Assembly: GCF_026686735.1 (NCBI RefSeq)
Contig: NZ_CP113432.1
Location: 5,259,001 to 5,323,000 of the forward strand
DNA length: 64,000 nucleotides
Direction: 5' to 3'
DNA from: Pseudomonas triclosanedens
Lineage (GTDB): Bacteria; Pseudomonadota; Gammaproteobacteria; Pseudomonadales; Pseudomonadaceae
Shown: positions 16,125-24,859 of the stretch, one piece after another
Numbering within the stretch: position 1 is the stretch's first letter
Layout of the letters: each line of letters opens with the position of its first letter
Notes under the pieces: generated by a model
Told to the model about the DNA's origin: nothing
What the model saw: the letters and a program-made list of their open reading frames with translations, nothing else
Databases searched by the model: none
Position numbers and translations under genes: made by a program

Positions 16125-17624
16125 TCAGGGGTGGCTCGGAGCGTGGGCGTCGAGCAGCGGCGCCTCGGCGCTGTAGGCATCGGCGAAGGGAATCGCTGAA
16201 TGGAACAGCGTGCGCCACGGCGGATTGCGGAAGGCGCGCTCTGCGTGGTGCTGCATCTGTTTCTGGAACAGTGCGTCAGCGCGGCGCTGCAGGTCAGCGT
16301 AATCGGTGCCCGGCACCTGGCCGTCCTGCATCACGCTGCGGCCATCGATGAAGCTGGCGATGCAGTCGTCGCCACGACCGGCGGTGAACAGGTTCTTCAG
16401 TGGGTCGAAGAACGGCCCCTGGTGGAAGTGGCCCAGGCGGAACACCGTGATGTCGGCGCGCGCGCCGGGGGCAAGGCGGCCTAGGTCGTCGCGCCCGAGC
16501 GCCCGGGCGCCGCCCAGAGTGGCCGCGTTGTAGAGATCAAGCATGCGCGTGTGCTCGGCATCGCCCTCCATCACCCGGGCGATGTTCAGGCCCTGGCGCA
16601 GGTTGTCGAGCATGTCCGCCGGGAAGGTGTCGGTGCCCATCGCCAGGTTGATGCCCAGCGCGCGGTAGCGCCCGAAGGAATCCAGCGCATCGCCCTCGCG
16701 GGCGAATACCACCGGACAGTGCACGAGGCTCGCTGCGCTGTCGGCTAGGCGTTGCAGGTCGCCGTCGCCGCTGACCAGGATGCCGTGGGGCAGCACGCTG
16801 CGCGGGTTGAGCAGGCCGAAGCCGTGCAGCCATTGCAGCGACGAGAGACCGCGCAAACGACGCACCAGGTCCACTTCGTAGCGCGACTGGCAGCAGTGCA
16901 GGCGCAGTGGTGCGTTCAGTTCACGCTGCACGGCGGCGGTGCGTTCCAACAGCGCAGGCGTACAGGTTTCGATGCGGTCTGGCAGCAGTGCTCCACGCAC
17001 CAGGCCACCGTGGGCTCCGTCGAAGTCGCGGAAGAAGCGCTCAGCCTCCTTCAGTCCGGCCAGGCCGGCGGCCTCGTCCCAGTGCTGTGCGGGGCTGCCG
17101 TCGGCGCGGGCGTAGGTCATGCCGCTCATGTAGCAGGGGCCGAGGTAGGTGCGCAGGCCCAACTCCGCGGAGAGCGCGGCGACCCCGGCAAATTCGTCGT
17201 AGTGCTCGGCCCAGCGCCGGTAGTACATGGAGGTGATCGGCATGGCCGTGGTGATGCCGTTGCGGATCAACTGGGTGAACGCATAGCGGTACTTGAACAA
17301 CTCCTCGTCCGGGCTGTAACACTCGGTGGGCCCGGCGCGCAGGTAGTCTTCGGACCACACGCGGCCCATGTTCCACTCCGCGCCGTTGTCCAGGGTGAGT
17401 ACTGTGGAATCGAGGTCGCCGAGGGCGTCGAGGTCAATGAAGCCAGGGCCGATCAGCGCATGGCCATAGTCGATCCACTGGCTGACTTCACCGGGAAAAC
17501 CACGGCCGACGAAGACGATGCTGCCGTTCTCGAACACCACTTCGCCGTGGCGCCAGAGCACGTGTCGACGGCCATCGAAGCCGACCACGAAGCTGGCTTT
17601 GAGACCGATGCGGGACGCACTCAC
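16125..17624 (-). CDS. amidohydrolase-superfamily protein with altered metal motif
   Basis: A 499-residue TIM-barrel amidohydrolase related to TrzN/AtzB-type deaminases and chlorohydrolases. After the usual GPGFID it reads LDALGDLD: the metal-binding HxH is replaced by D64-L65-D66. Later metal-type positions look present: H243 (LRLHCCQS), H267 (WLHGFG), H302 (LVHCPVVF) and D332 (AMGTDTFPAD). It may use a different metal geometry or substrate class. It starts at a GTG that overlaps the stop of the upstream deaminase gene (GTGA), so the two are co-translated. The reaction is unknown; deamination or dechlorination of an N-heterocycle is the family's usual chemistry. Confidence 0.75.
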   Translation of the reverse strand: MSASRIGLKASFVVGFDGRRHVLWRHGEVVFENGSIVFVGRGFPGEVSQWIDYGHALIGPGFIDLDALGDLDSTVLTLDNGAEWNMGRVWSEDYLRAGPTECYSPDEELFKYRYAFTQLIRNGITTAMPITSMYYRRWAEHYDEFAGVAALSAELGLRTYLGPCYMSGMTYARADGSPAQHWDEAAGLAGLKEAERFFRDFDGAHGGLVRGALLPDRIETCTPALLERTAAVQRELNAPLRLHCCQSRYEVDLVRRLRGLSSLQWLHGFGLLNPRSVLPHGILVSGDGDLQRLADSAASLVHCPVVFAREGDALDSFGRYRALGINLAMGTDTFPADMLDNLRQGLNIARVMEGDAEHTRMLDLYNAATLGGARALGRDDLGRLAPGARADITVFRLGHFHQGPFFDPLKNLFTAGRGDDCIASFIDGRSVMQDGQVPGTDYADLQRRADALFQKQMQHHAERAFRNPPWRTLFHSAIPFADAYSAEAPLLDAHAPSHP

Positions 17625-18820
17625 AAGCGCGACTCCACGAGACGACCGTGCTCGGCGATCAGCTTGCCGGCCTTGAACACCTGGCGCTGCGCCGGCCGCG
17701 CGACCACCGCTTCGCCGAGCGTCTGCACCGGCAGCAGAAGGAAGTCCGCCGGTGCGCCGATGTCGATGCGCGCTGCATCCCGGCCCAGTGCGCGGGCGCC
17801 ATTGGCACTGGCGGCGGCGAAGGCCGCGGCGAGGTCGTCGTCCTTGCACAGGTCGAAGCGGAAGGCCAGGAACATGGCGCGCTCGAGCATGTCGCCATTG
17901 CCCATTGGCGACCACGCATCGCGGATGCCATCGCTGCCCAGACACAGGTTCACACCGGCATCGCGCAGAGTGAGGAATGGCGGCACCGGCGTGTCGGCCG
18001 GCGCGGAACTCATCAGGGAAATCCGCAGGCTGGCGAGGCGCGTGGCCAGCGGTTCGACCTGCTCCCACGGCGCCATACCCAGGCAGTAGGCGTGACTGAT
18101 CATTACCTTACCTTGCAGGCCGTGGCGCTCTGTGTAATCGGCGATACGGGCGATCTGCCAGAGGCCAAGCTCGCCCTTGTCGTGCAGGTGGATATCCACG
18201 CCGCGACCGAACTCCACGGCAAGGCCGAAGACGATATCGAGCTGGGCGACGGGGTCGTCGTCAATGCCGCAGGGGTCGAGGCCGCCGACGTTCTCCACGC
18301 CCAGTTGCAACGCCTCGCGCATCAGCTCGGCGGTGCCGGGTCGGCTGACCAGGCCGGTCTGCGGGAATACCACGAACTCCATGTCGATCAGGTCGGCGTA
18401 GCGTTCGCGCAGCGCCAGCATCGCCTCGACATGGCGCAGGCCCAGTTCGGGGTCGATGTCCACATGGCAGCGGAAGGTCAGCGAGCCACGGGCGATGCAC
18501 TGCTCCAGCAATGCACCGGCGCGGACAGCGATGGGCGCTTCGATCTCGCGCAGCACGCGGCGCTCGTTGGCGATGTAGTCCTTGAGCGTGGGCCCGGCGC
18601 TGTTGGGGCGCCAGGGCTGGCCCCAGAGGGTCTTGTCCAGGTGGCAATGGCTTTCCACCAGCGGTGGCAGCAGGAGTTGGCCGTTACTGTCGAGGTCGCC
18701 GGCCTGCAGCGCGGCGTTGCTCGCGGGGCGGCGCTCGGCGATCAGGCCGTCGCGGATGAGGAAGTCTTCCGCTGCATTGCCCAGCGGACGGATGTTGCGC
18801 AGCCAGTAGCTGTCGGTCAT
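17621..18820 (-). CDS. CodA-like amidohydrolase/deaminase
   Basis: A 399-residue cytosine deaminase-type amidohydrolase. Visible motifs are VESHCHLDKTLWGQPW with H58/H60, HLHDKGELG (H211, H213, D214), ISHAYCLG (H243) and LGSDGIRDAWSPMGNGDML (D297). The last strongly resembles the CodA signature. CodA enzymes hydrolyse the exocyclic amine of cytosine, and relatives act on other amino-pyrimidines, ammelide or creatinine-like rings. ATG 18820 with GAGG upstream is chosen over an earlier ATG lying in an intergenic repeat. The gene follows the importer genes and overlaps the second amidohydrolase, implying two successive hydrolytic steps on an imported compound. Confidence 0.8.
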   Translation of the reverse strand: MTDSYWLRNIRPLGNAAEDFLIRDGLIAERRPASNAALQAGDLDSNGQLLLPPLVESHCHLDKTLWGQPWRPNSAGPTLKDYIANERRVLREIEAPIAVRAGALLEQCIARGSLTFRCHVDIDPELGLRHVEAMLALRERYADLIDMEFVVFPQTGLVSRPGTAELMREALQLGVENVGGLDPCGIDDDPVAQLDIVFGLAVEFGRGVDIHLHDKGELGLWQIARIADYTERHGLQGKVMISHAYCLGMAPWEQVEPLATRLASLRISLMSSAPADTPVPPFLTLRDAGVNLCLGSDGIRDAWSPMGNGDMLERAMFLAFRFDLCKDDDLAAAFAAASANGARALGRDAARIDIGAPADFLLLPVQTLGEAVVARPAQRQVFKAGKLIAEHGRLVESRL

Positions 18821-18873
18821 GGGGACCTCAAAACGGGTTGAAAGCGGTGCCCCGGACGGGGCGCTGATCGAAC

Positions 18874-18914
18874 CGCAGGATGGATGGGTATCGCTTCGCT
18901 CCACCCATCCTGCG
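18874..18914. repeat. intergenic hairpin repeat, copy 1
   Basis: CGCAGGATGG (18874-18883) pairs with CCATCCTGCG (18905-18914). The 29 bases 18886-18914 recur at 28427-28455 with two mismatches. One frame of the repeat would read GWVERSDTH, a spurious peptide often seen in Pseudomonas intergenic repeats. It sits between the binding-protein and deaminase genes of one operon. Confidence 0.7.
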
Positions 18915-18926
18915 AAGAGCGCCATA

Positions 18927-19979
18927 TCAGCCTTTGAGCTTGGACCAGATGCGATCCTGCAACTCGCGGGACTTGTTGCTGCATTCCTTTTCCAGGCGCA
19001 GGCGCTGGGCGTATTCCCCGGGCATGTTGATGGCGTCCATCACCTTCCACTTGGCATCGAGCAACTGGTCGGTCTGGATACCGTTGGAATAGGCAATGGC
19101 GTTGGTCACCGCAGCGGCGTTCTCCGGCTTCATCATCCAGTTGATGAAGACCTTGGCGTTTTCCGGGTGCGGCGCGCTTTTCGGCACGGCGAAGTTGTCC
19201 TGGAAGGAGGCCACGCCCTCGCGTGGGTAGACGTACTTGATGGTGCTCTTCTGCAACGTGGCGCGGGCGGTGGAGCCGTTCCAGTTCTGCATCAGCACCA
19301 CTTCGCCGGAGGCCATGCGGTCCACGGTGTTGTCCGAGCTGTACATCTTCAGGAAGGGCTTCTGCTTCTGCAGCAGGTCGAGGATTTTCTTGGCGTCCTG
19401 CGGGTTCTCGGTGCACTCGTCGAGGTTCAGGTAATGCGCGGCGGCGTTGATCAGACTGCTTGGGGTATCCAGCGCGGCGACCTGCCCCTGGAGTTCCGGG
19501 CGCGGCTCGAAGAACTCCTTCCAGGAGTCATCCAGCTTGCCGCCCGGCACCCGCGCGCTGTCGTAGGAGAAGCCGGTGGTGCCCCACAGGTAGGGCGCCG
19601 AGTACTTGCGGCCAGGGTCGAAGCCCGGGTCGCGGAACGCCGGCTTCACGTACTGGAAGTTGGCCAGTCTGGGCGTATCGATCTCCAGCAGCAGGTCCTG
19701 GTTGATCAGCGTCTGCATGATCGAGTGCGACGGCACGATCACGTCGTACGCGGCGCCGCCGGCCTGCAGCTTCGCCAGCAGGGTTTCGTTGCTGTCGTAG
19801 CCGTCCATCGTGACCTTGATGCCGGTCTCCTTCTCGAACTTGGCCAGCAGTTCAACCGGGTAGTAGTCGGTCCAGTTGTAGAAGAACAACTGCTTGGGTT
19901 CCTCGGCCTGGGCAGCGCCAGCAGCCAGCAGAGCGAGGGACAGACCGGCCAGGCCGTGACGCAGGGCATTCAACTTCAT
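18927..19979 (-). CDS. PotD/PotF-like periplasmic binding protein
   Basis: A 350-residue substrate-binding protein with a signal peptide (1 to about 25, ending GAAQA). The mature start, LFFYNWTDYYPVELLAKFEKETG, is diagnostic of the PotD/PotF spermidine/putrescine family. GGAG is seven bases before ATG 19979. It belongs to a complete importer (genes to 22813). Relatives bind polyamines, but many Pseudomonas paralogues bind other cationic nitrogen compounds. The downstream ring-deaminase genes suggest a ligand other than a linear polyamine (inference). A hairpin repeat separates it from the deaminase gene. Confidence 0.85.
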   Translation of the reverse strand: MKLNALRHGLAGLSLALLAAGAAQAEEPKQLFFYNWTDYYPVELLAKFEKETGIKVTMDGYDSNETLLAKLQAGGAAYDVIVPSHSIMQTLINQDLLLEIDTPRLANFQYVKPAFRDPGFDPGRKYSAPYLWGTTGFSYDSARVPGGKLDDSWKEFFEPRPELQGQVAALDTPSSLINAAAHYLNLDECTENPQDAKKILDLLQKQKPFLKMYSSDNTVDRMASGEVVLMQNWNGSTARATLQKSTIKYVYPREGVASFQDNFAVPKSAPHPENAKVFINWMMKPENAAAVTNAIAYSNGIQTDQLLDAKWKVMDAINMPGEYAQRLRLEKECSNKSRELQDRIWSKLKG

Positions 19980-20043
19980 GGCTTTCTCCGAAAACAAAGA
20001 GTCCGAAACAAAGGGTCCAAAAGCGAAAGATCAGCAGCCGTTA

Positions 20044-20835
20044 TCAAGCGTCCGGTTTGCCGCGCTGGCCCAGCCAGTACGACAGCACCACAAGGACGAT
20101 GGAGATCACCAGCATGAGGGTCGAGATAGCGTTGATCTCCGGTGTCACCCCGGCCTTGATGGCCGAGAAGATGTAGACCGGCAAGGTTGTCGAACCGGGG
20201 CCGGCGACGAAGAAGGTCATGATGAAATCGTCGAGGCTGACCACGAATGCCAGCACCGCACCGGAAAGCACCGCCGGCCACAACAGCGGAAGGGTTATCC
20301 GGCGGAACACCTGGTAGGGGCTGGCGTAGAGGTCGCCAGCGGCTTCCAGCAGGCTCTTGTCCAGGTCGTTCAGGCGCGCGCGGATTGGCAGGTAGGCGAA
20401 CGGGATGCAGAAGCCGACGTGGGCGACGATCACCGTCATCAGGCCCAGCTTGATGCCCAGTGACATGAACAGCAGCAGCGTGGCTACCGCGATGACGATC
20501 TCCGGCAGGATCAGCGGCAGGTTGATGCCCCCCTCCACCAACCGGCGCCCATAGAAAGGCCGCGAGGTCGCCAGCGCCGCCGCGAGCGCGATGGCGGTGG
20601 ACAGCACCGTGGCGCAACCGGCAACCACCAGGGAGTTGAACGCTGCCGCCTGGATCGACGGGTTGGCGACAATCCTGCCGTACCAGGCGAAGGAGAACTC
20701 GGTCCATACCGTGGCCGAGCGGTTGGCGTTGAAGCTATAGCCAATCAGCACAAAGATCGGCAGGTACAGGTAGGCCAGAACCAGCAGGCTGGTCTCGCGG
20801 GTGCCGGGGAGTTTTTTCAGGTGCTGGGCGATCAT
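20044..20835 (-). CDS. PotC-like ABC permease
   Basis: A 263-residue inner-membrane permease with about six hydrophobic segments and the ATPase-docking EAA loop (LEAAGDLYASPYQVFRRITLP). It matches the PotC/PotI half of polyamine-type importers in length and in the LPIFVLIGYSFN start. Its start overlaps the stop of the PotB-like gene by four bases, so the two are coupled. The gap of 64 bp to the binding-protein gene holds that gene's ribosome site. Confidence 0.87.
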   Translation of the reverse strand: MIAQHLKKLPGTRETSLLVLAYLYLPIFVLIGYSFNANRSATVWTEFSFAWYGRIVANPSIQAAAFNSLVVAGCATVLSTAIALAAALATSRPFYGRRLVEGGINLPLILPEIVIAVATLLLFMSLGIKLGLMTVIVAHVGFCIPFAYLPIRARLNDLDKSLLEAAGDLYASPYQVFRRITLPLLWPAVLSGAVLAFVVSLDDFIMTFFVAGPGSTTLPVYIFSAIKAGVTPEINAISTLMLVISIVLVVLSYWLGQRGKPDA

Positions 20836-21740
20836 GCGGAAGCTCCCAGGTGGACGGACTTGGCGGCCCGCCGGCTATAGAGGGCGAAACCGATCAGAGC
20901 GAGCAGCATGATGGCCAGCAGCAGGAACGACAGCGAGCCGCCCAGTGGCCAGTTGCGCGCGGTGCCGAACTGCTGCTGGATCAGGTTGCCGATCATCAGC
21001 GTCTTGCCGCCACCGAGGATCGCCGGAGTGATGAAGGCGCCCAGGCTGGGCACGAAAACCAGCAGCGAGCCTGCGATCACACCGGGCATGGACAGCGGCA
21101 GGATCACCCGCTGCAGCGCCTTCCAGCGGTTGGCGCCGAGGTCGTAGGCAGCCTCGACCAGGCGCCAGTCGAGCTTCTCCAGGGTCGAATAGATCGGCAG
21201 GATCATGAACGGCAGGAAGCTGTAGACCAGGCCAACGCAGACGGCGAAGTCGTTGTACAGCAGGGTGATGCCGCCGGCCTGGGGGAACAGCGCGTTCACG
21301 CCCTGGGCGATCCAGCCATGCTCGCGCAGGATGATCAGCCAGGCGTAGTTGCGGATCAGCAGGTTGGTCCAGAACGGAATGGTGATCAGCAGCACCATCA
21401 GGTTGCGCGAACGCTCGCTCAGGCTGGTCATCCACAGGGCGACGGGGAAGCCGAAGAGGAAGCACAACAGCGTCGTGCCGCCGGCCTGGAACAGCGAACG
21501 CAGCAGCGCCTGGGCATAAACCCAGTTGAGTTCGAGGTTGCCGTCGAAGTCTTCCTGGAAGAACAACTGCACATAGCTTTGCAGTTGCCAGTCGGCACCC
21601 CAGTCGACGCCGCCGTAGAGGTTGCGCGGCAGCAGGCTGATGTAGCCCATGATCGCCAGCGGAATGGCGATCAGCCCGAGCAGCGTCAGCGCTACGGGAC
21701 CGAGCAGCAACAGGCGGCGGGAAGTGGGCGACTCGCTCAT
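20832..21740 (-). CDS. PotB-like ABC permease
   Basis: A 302-residue permease with a long periplasmic loop after TM1 (about 40-75) and the EAA loop VEAAYDLGANRWKALQRVILP in its second half, as in PotB/PotH. It forms the channel with the PotC-like partner, whose start it overlaps. It lies two bases downstream of the ATPase gene stop. Confidence 0.87.
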   Translation of the reverse strand: MSESPTSRRLLLLGPVALTLLGLIAIPLAIMGYISLLPRNLYGGVDWGADWQLQSYVQLFFQEDFDGNLELNWVYAQALLRSLFQAGGTTLLCFLFGFPVALWMTSLSERSRNLMVLLITIPFWTNLLIRNYAWLIILREHGWIAQGVNALFPQAGGITLLYNDFAVCVGLVYSFLPFMILPIYSTLEKLDWRLVEAAYDLGANRWKALQRVILPLSMPGVIAGSLLVFVPSLGAFITPAILGGGKTLMIGNLIQQQFGTARNWPLGGSLSFLLLAIMLLALIGFALYSRRAAKSVHLGASA

Positions 21741-21742
21741 GC

Positions 21743-22813
21743 TCAGACCTCCATCAACAGGCAGGCCTGGGGCGGCAGGTGTACCGCCACGGCCTCGCCG
21801 ACGTCACGGGCGCGCCCGCCCTCGTTGCTCTCCCGCAGAGTGATCTGCGAGGCGTCCGGCAGGCGGCAGCGGTAGAGCGTGGCGGTGCCGACGTACATCA
21901 CCGTCTCGATCACCGCGCGCAGGTGATGCGGCTGGGACGGGTCCACCAGCTTCGAGCGCTCCGGGCGGAAAGCCAGCTGCACATTGGCACTGCCCAGGCC
22001 CGCCGGCAGCTCGCAGGGGATTTCCGCCGCCATGGCGTTGGGATGGAAGCCGCCCTGGCGCATCTGCCCGGGAAGGAAATTGATGTCGCCGATGAACTGC
22101 GCGACGAAGCGATGCGTCGGGCGTTCGTAGATCTCGTTGGGCGTGCCGATCTGCATGATGTTGCCGTGGGACATCACGGCAATCCGGTCGGACAGGGTGA
22201 GCGCCTCCTCCTGGTCGTGGGTGACGAAGATGAAGGTGATGCCCGCCTCTTCCTGCACGCGCTTGAGCTCGACCTGCATCTCCTTGCGCAGCTTCAAGTC
22301 CAGCGCGGACAACGGCTCGTCAAGCAGCAGCACCGAGGGCTTGGGCGCCAGCGCGCGAGCCAGGGCCACGCGTTGCTGCTGGCCGCCGGAGAGCTCGGCC
22401 GGCTTGCGTCGCGCCAGGTGCTCCATCTGCACCAGCGCCAGCATCTCCTTCACCCGGCCGGGAATCTCGCTGCGCGCCAGGCCCTGCATCTCCAGGCCGA
22501 AGGCGATGTTCTCGCTCACCGACATGTGCGGGAACAGGGCGTAGCTCTGGAACACGGTGTTGATGCGGCGGCGGTACGGCGGCAGGTCGTTGACCCGCTC
22601 GCCGCCGACGAGGATGTCGCCGCAGGTGACGTTCTCGAAGCCGGCGATGCTGCGCAGCAGCGTGGTCTTGCCGCAGCCGGACGGCCCCAGCAAGGTGAAG
22701 AACTCGTTATGGGCAATGTCCACCGAGACTTCGTTGAGAGCAGGAGCGACGTTGGGATCGTCGGTATAGCGCTTGCTGACCCGACGCACCTCGACTGACG
22801 ACGAGTGATTCAT
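21743..22813 (-). CDS. PotA-like ABC importer ATPase
   Basis: A 356-residue ATP-binding subunit. Walker A is GPSGCGKTT (43-51), the signature LSGGQQQ starts at 141, Walker B is VLLLDEP (161-167), the H-loop is in [16 protein letters not shown], and a C-terminal TOBE regulatory domain covers about 285-356 (VQLAFRPE). All motifs are intact. It is the first gene of the minus-strand operon, divergent from the GntR-family gene across 140 bp that contain repeated operator-like sequences. Confidence 0.9.
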   Translation of the reverse strand: MNHSSSVEVRRVSKRYTDDPNVAPALNEVSVDIAHNEFFTLLGPSGCGKTTLLRSIAGFENVTCGDILVGGERVNDLPPYRRRINTVFQSYALFPHMSVSENIAFGLEMQGLARSEIPGRVKEMLALVQMEHLARRKPAELSGGQQQRVALARALAPKPSVLLLDEPLSALDLKLRKEMQVELKRVQEEAGITFIFVTHDQEEALTLSDRIAVMSHGNIMQIGTPNEIYERPTHRFVAQFIGDINFLPGQMRQGGFHPNAMAAEIPCELPAGLGSANVQLAFRPERSKLVDPSQPHHLRAVIETVMYVGTATLYRCRLPDASQITLRESNEGGRARDVGEAVAVHLPPQACLLMEV

Positions 22814-22834
22814 TTTGGTGCATTCCTCTTGTTT

Positions 22835-22857
22835 TTGTATGCAATATTTGAATGCAA
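22835..22857. promoter_or_regulatory. candidate GntR operator, two 10-bp direct repeats
   Basis: TTGTATGCAA (22835-22844) and TTGAATGCAA (22848-22857) differ at one base and are 13 bp apart start to start, each a partial palindrome of the form TTGnATnCAA. This resembles FadR/FCD-type GntR sites. The site lies between the importer ATPase start (22813) and the GntR gene (22954), so it could control both. Confidence 0.55.
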
Positions 22858-22953
22858 CCTAGAGATAACTGGTTTATTTTTCTTCTGCAACTGGTTTTGC
22901 ACGGACTGTTTTGCGGCATCCTTTGAAGGGTCAAGCAAGAGGCGGAGTCGCTC

Positions 22954-23640
22954 ATGACGGAGAAACACCCCGAGTCCACGGTGGAACGTGTCTACCAAGG
23001 GGTTTACGAGGCAATCAGCAAGCGCAGCCTGCGCCCGGGCATGAAGCTTGGCGAAGCCGCGCTGGCGGAATTGTTCAAGGTCAGCCGCACTTCGGTGCGC
23101 GCGGCGCTCAAGCAGTTGGAGGCGGACGGGCTGGTGTCCACCGCGCTCAACAAAGGTGCATGGGTATCGCTGCCCAGTGATGAGGAGATCCGCTCGCTGT
23201 TCGAAACCCGGCGGCTGATCGAGATCGGCATCGTCAGCGAACTCTGCCGCCGCGCCGACAGCGCGATCATCCAGGACCTGCGCGACCACGTAGCGCTGGA
23301 AAACGCGGCCCACGACCATGACCACGCGCAGTTCGTCCAGCTACTGGGCGAATTCCACATCAAGCTCGCGGCGGCGCTGAACAACCCGGTGCTGCTGGAC
23401 TTCTTCCGCAAGCTGATCGAACGCGCCTCGCTCTACGCCACCACCCTGGACGACGACCAGCACGGCACCTGCCGCGAGAACGAACACCTGCGGCTGATCG
23501 AGTACATCGAGGCGGGCAACCAGGCGGCGGCCATCGAGCTGACCTGCATGCACCTCAACGGCATCGAGCAGGCCATCCTCAAGGCCGCGGGCAATCTGAA
23601 AGCGGACTACCACCCGCTCAAGCACCTGATCAGCAGTTGA
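22954..23640 (+). CDS. GntR-family (FCD) transcriptional regulator
   Basis: A 228-residue regulator. The winged helix-turn-helix covers about 10-70 (LRPGMKLGEAALAELFKVSR, TSVRAALKQLEADGLV). A helical FCD ligand domain covers about 85-210 with conserved His/Asp positions (EFHIKLAAALNNPVL, LIEYIEAGNQAAAIELTCMH). FCD regulators usually repress adjacent catabolic genes and are released by a substrate-derived acid or its analogue. It is divergent from the importer/deaminase operon and probably controls it through the repeats at 22835-22857. Confidence 0.87.
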   Translation: MTEKHPESTVERVYQGVYEAISKRSLRPGMKLGEAALAELFKVSRTSVRAALKQLEADGLVSTALNKGAWVSLPSDEEIRSLFETRRLIEIGIVSELCRRADSAIIQDLRDHVALENAAHDHDHAQFVQLLGEFHIKLAAALNNPVLLDFFRKLIERASLYATTLDDDQHGTCRENEHLRLIEYIEAGNQAAAIELTCMHLNGIEQAILKAAGNLKADYHPLKHLISS

Positions 23641-23648
23641 TGCACAGA

Positions 23649-23673
23649 AAAACGCCCGGCTGGCACCGGGCGT
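23649..23673 (-). terminator. terminator of the COG0523 GTPase gene
   Basis: ACGCCCGG (23652-23659) pairs with CCGGGCGT (23666-23673). On the minus strand the stem is followed by TTTTTCTG, so it ends the gene coming from the right. It may also slow readthrough from the regulator gene. Confidence 0.65.
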
Positions 23674-23679
23674 CCCCGG

Positions 23680-24678
23680 TCAGGCGGCGGGACCGCCCGT
23701 GATGGCTTCAAAGCCTTGGCGTATCTGGTCTTCCGGCAGGTTGTCGCCGATGAAGACGATCACGCTTTCGCGCTTCTCGTCACCCCGCCACTCGGTATCC
23801 CAGTCGAAGCCGTACAGCCGCAGAACCCCCTGGAACACCAGGCGCCGCTCCTCGCCGGCAATGTTCAGCACGCCCTTGTAACGCAGCAGCGAGTTGCCGT
23901 GCCATTGCAGCAGATCGTCCATGAATTCGCTGAGGCGCTCGATATCCAGCGGTTTTTCGCTGCGCAGCACGAGGGTGGTGATGCGGTCGGTGGTGTCCGC
24001 CGCCGGGCGTACGGGGCGCAGCAACGGGCGCAGGCCGATGTCTGCGTTGAGGTTGAAACCACGCACGTCGAGCAACCGCTCCAGCGCGATGGAGCCATGC
24101 TCCACCGCGTGGATCTCAGCGCGGCGGTTGATGCGTTGCAGGCGCTCCAGCAGGGCGTCGTACTGCTCGGGCGAAACCAGGTCGCGCTTGCTCACCAGGA
24201 TGCGGTCACCGAAGCCAACCTGGGCCTGGGCGATGGCTTCCTGCAGATGGCGGTCAGCGTTGGCAGCGTCCACCAGGGTGATGATGCCGTCGAGCAGGTA
24301 GCGCTCGCGCAGGGTCTCGTCGACGAAGAAGGTCTGCGCCACCGGTGCCGGATCGGCCAGGCCGGTGCACTCGATCACCAGGCGGTCGAAGTCCAGTTCG
24401 CCGTTGTCACGGCGCTCCAGCAGGACGTAGAGGGCGCGCTCAAGGTCGGTGTTGATGGTGCAGCAGACGCAGCCGTTGGACAGCGTCATCACCTGCACCG
24501 CGTCGTCGCCCAGCAGTTGACCGTCGATGGGCGTCTCGCTGAACTCGTTCTCGATCACGGCGATCTTCAGACCGTGCTCGGCCTTGAGGATGTGCTTGAG
24601 GAGGGTGGTCTTGCCGGCTCCGAGAAAGCCGGTGAGGACGGTTACCGGAATCTGCGGTGCGCTTGCGGAATCGGTCAT
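23680..24678 (-). CDS. CobW/COG0523-family GTPase (YjiA-like)
   Basis: A 332-residue P-loop GTPase with Walker A GFLGAGKTT (17-25), the metal-binding motif CVCC (C70, C72, C73), and SKRDL as the guanine-specificity motif. A CobW C-terminal domain starts near 240. COG0523 proteins deliver or handle zinc, nickel or other metals for target proteins. In P. aeruginosa a similar gene follows the CstA/YbdD pair, as here (182 bp downstream of ybdD). The target and metal cannot be deduced. ATG 24678 is chosen because the family starts a few residues before the P-loop strand. Confidence 0.87.
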   Translation of the reverse strand: MTDSASAPQIPVTVLTGFLGAGKTTLLKHILKAEHGLKIAVIENEFSETPIDGQLLGDDAVQVMTLSNGCVCCTINTDLERALYVLLERRDNGELDFDRLVIECTGLADPAPVAQTFFVDETLRERYLLDGIITLVDAANADRHLQEAIAQAQVGFGDRILVSKRDLVSPEQYDALLERLQRINRRAEIHAVEHGSIALERLLDVRGFNLNADIGLRPLLRPVRPAADTTDRITTLVLRSEKPLDIERLSEFMDDLLQWHGNSLLRYKGVLNIAGEERRLVFQGVLRLYGFDWDTEWRGDEKRESVIVFIGDNLPEDQIRQGFEAITGGPAA

Positions 24679-24859
24679 GGGAACATCCAGGCAATCAGAA
24701 ATGAAAACGGGCCGCGATCGCTCGCGGCCCGTCCAACGCTCGATGAAACGTCGGCGAGGCAACCGAGGCAAGGCGCCAGTGGCCGGAAAAGGCGGAGTCT
24801 ACTGCAGTAGAAGGGCACTTTCCCGGCCACTGGCAACGCGGCATCGGCCACGCCGCCGA

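Noticed and set aside
18927..22813. Naming the importer potABCD for spermidine/putrescine
   Set aside because: Family membership is clear, but the linked ring-type deaminases make a polyamine substrate doubtful, so no pot gene symbols are assigned.
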